7,901 bases of DNA from Gammaproteobacteria bacterium (GTDB lineage Bacteria > Pseudomonadota > Gammaproteobacteria > Chromatiales > Chromatiaceae): the NCBI GenBank assembly GCA_015231665.1, contig JADGBD010000075.1:1-7901 (forward strand), in the 5' to 3' direction. Each line of letters starts with the position of its first letter. Position 1 is the first letter of the stretch. Position numbers and translations under genes: made by a program. This document shows positions 6,915-7,901 of the stretch, one piece after another. The notes beneath the pieces were generated by a model that saw nothing but the letters and a program-made list of their open reading frames with translations, ran no database searches and was not told the DNA's origin.

Positions 6915-6983
6915 CTTGGGTCATGGTCCCAAGCCTGTGGTAGTTTACCGCCACTTTTGCCTTGGCGGTTCAGCTGGACTGAA
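6915..6983 (+). promoter_or_regulatory. structured 5' leader of sat (three short inverted repeats)
   Basis: CTTGGG / CCCAAG (6915-6920, 6928-6933), ACCGCCA / TGGCGGT (6947-6953, 6963-6969) and TTCAG / CTGAA (6969-6973, 6979-6983) are all perfect. CCAAG at 6929-6933 could instead pair with CTTGG at 6961-6965, breaking the first two hairpins. No T-run follows, so these are not intrinsic terminators. They could be regulator binding sites or alternative RNA folds. No known riboswitch class is recognised. Confidence 0.4.
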
Positions 6984-7023
6984 GTGCCACCTCCATCACC
7001 TAAACCTCAGGAGACTGTTCGAG

Positions 7024-7901
7024 ATGATCAAACCCGTTGGAAGTGACGAGCTCAAGCCGCTGTTTGTCTACGATACCGATAAGCATCATGCCCTGATGCA
7101 CGAGGCCGAGAGTCTGCCCTCGGTGGTGATCAGCTCCCAGGCGGCGGGCAACGCCGTGATGATGGGCGGCGGTTACTTCACCCCCCTGACCGGCTTCATG
7201 AGTGTGGCCGATGCCATGGGCTGCGCCGAAAAGATGACCCTGACCGACGGTCGCTTCTTCCCAGTGCCCCTGCTCTGTTTGCTGGAGAGCGTGGACGCCA
7301 TCCAGGGCGCCAAGCGCATCGCCCTGCGCGACCCCAACATGGAAGGCAATCCGGTGCTGGCGGTGATGGACGTCGCTGCCATCGAGACCGTCAGCGACGA
7401 ACAGATGGCGGTGATGACCCAGAAAGTCTACGGCACCGACGACATGGAACACCCCGGCGTGTCCGCGTTCAACAGCCAGGGACGCTTTGCTGTCTCCGGT
7501 GATATCCAGGTGCTGCACTTCTCCTACTTCCAGGACGACTTCCCGGATACCTTCCGCACCGCCGTGGAAATCCGCAACGAGATCAAGGAGCGCGGCTGGA
7601 GCAAGATCGTCGCCTTCCAGACCCGCAATCCCATGCACCTGGCCCACGAAGAACTCTGCCACATGGCCATGGACCGCCTCGGCTGTGATGGCCTGGTGAT
7701 CCACATGCTCCTGGGCAAGCTGAAGAAGGGCGACATCCCCGCGCCAGTGCGCGATGCCGCCATCCGCAAGATGGTCGAACTCTACTTCCCGCCGAACAGC
7801 GCCATGGTCACCGGCTACGGCTTCGACATGCTCTATGCCGGCCCCCGTGAGGCCGTGCTGCATGCCTATTTCCGCCAGAACATGGGTGCCACCCACTTCA
7901 T
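7024..7901 (+). CDS. sat: dissimilatory-type sulfate adenylyltransferase (ATP sulfurylase), 3' end beyond the window
   Basis: The frame is open for 292 codons to the window end; the family is about 400 residues, so roughly the last quarter is missing. The enzyme interconverts ATP plus sulfate and APS plus pyrophosphate. In sulfur oxidisers it runs towards ATP and sulfate, using APS from AprBA. The nucleotide-binding motif QTRNPMHLAHEEL is at 199-211 (Q-x-R-N with two His), and GYGFDMLYAGPREA at 264-277 is typical. The N-terminus (MIKPVGSDELKPLFVYD) matches, from memory, purple sulfur bacterial Sat; it is the homo-oligomeric type, not CysN/CysD. The ATG has AGGAG (7009-7013) 10 bases upstream. 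It is separated from the SDR gene by 177 bases and probably has its own promoter. aprM and aprBA often follow sat in relatives, but lie outside the window if present. Confidence 0.95.
   Translation, partial: MIKPVGSDELKPLFVYDTDKHHALMHEAESLPSVVISSQAAGNAVMMGGGYFTPLTGFMSVADAMGCAEKMTLTDGRFFPVPLLCLLESVDAIQGAKRIALRDPNMEGNPVLAVMDVAAIETVSDEQMAVMTQKVYGTDDMEHPGVSAFNSQGRFAVSGDIQVLHFSYFQDDFPDTFRTAVEIRNEIKERGWSKIVAFQTRNPMHLAHEELCHMAMDRLGCDGLVIHMLLGKLKKGDIPAPVRDAAIRKMVELYFPPNSAMVTGYGFDMLYAGPREAVLHAYFRQNMGATHF

Noticed and set aside
5962..6954. A 330-codon open frame antisense to the SDR gene
   Set aside because: It opposes a gene with a complete SDR motif set, and its product shows no family features.
7000..7896. 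A 298-codon open frame antisense to sat
   Set aside because: The plus-strand frame is a clear ATP sulfurylase; the antisense product is His- and Gly-rich codon shadow.

Overview
The window looks like chromosomal DNA of a sulfur-oxidising gammaproteobacterium. Two signs point there. The block cysS / ppiA-ppiB / lpxH resembles the cysS-ppiB-lpxH neighbourhood of E. coli. The gene cut by the right edge is a dissimilatory-type ATP sulfurylase (sat) whose N-terminus resembles, as I recall it, that of purple sulfur bacteria such as Allochromatium. All inferred proteins are full length with intact key residues, and nothing looks horizontally acquired. The genus cannot be fixed from this window.

Layout. 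Minus strand, 77-3571: cysS (cysteinyl-tRNA synthetase), then a secreted YkuD-type L,D-transpeptidase with a LysM-like N-terminal region, then thiO (glycine oxidase for thiamine biosynthesis). Plus strand, 3781-6846: ppiA (periplasmic cyclophilin, TTG start), ppiB (cytoplasmic cyclophilin), lpxH (UDP-2,3-diacylglucosamine pyrophosphatase of lipid A synthesis) and a YbbO-like short-chain dehydrogenase whose start overlaps the lpxH stop. Plus strand from 7024: sat, running off the end. There is no gene-free stretch above 300 bases.

How the genes work together. Most are housekeeping: tRNA charging, envelope work (lipid A, peptidoglycan cross-linking), proline isomerisation in both compartments, and thiamine precursor supply. 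Sat is the energy-metabolism gene, expected to make ATP and sulfate from APS at the end of sulfur oxidation.

The less ordinary material is intergenic. Two 98-base palindromic elements of one family lie in opposite orientation on either side of ppiB. The cysS leader holds two hairpins bracketed by a 9-base direct repeat, resembling a small insertion. The sat leader has several short inverted repeats, two of which compete for the same bases. The stretch upstream of the transpeptidase holds an 11-base repeat and a TATAAT box inside a possible cysS terminator. I found no CRISPR array, RNA gene, phage, toxin-antitoxin or defence gene, and no undescribed multi-gene system.
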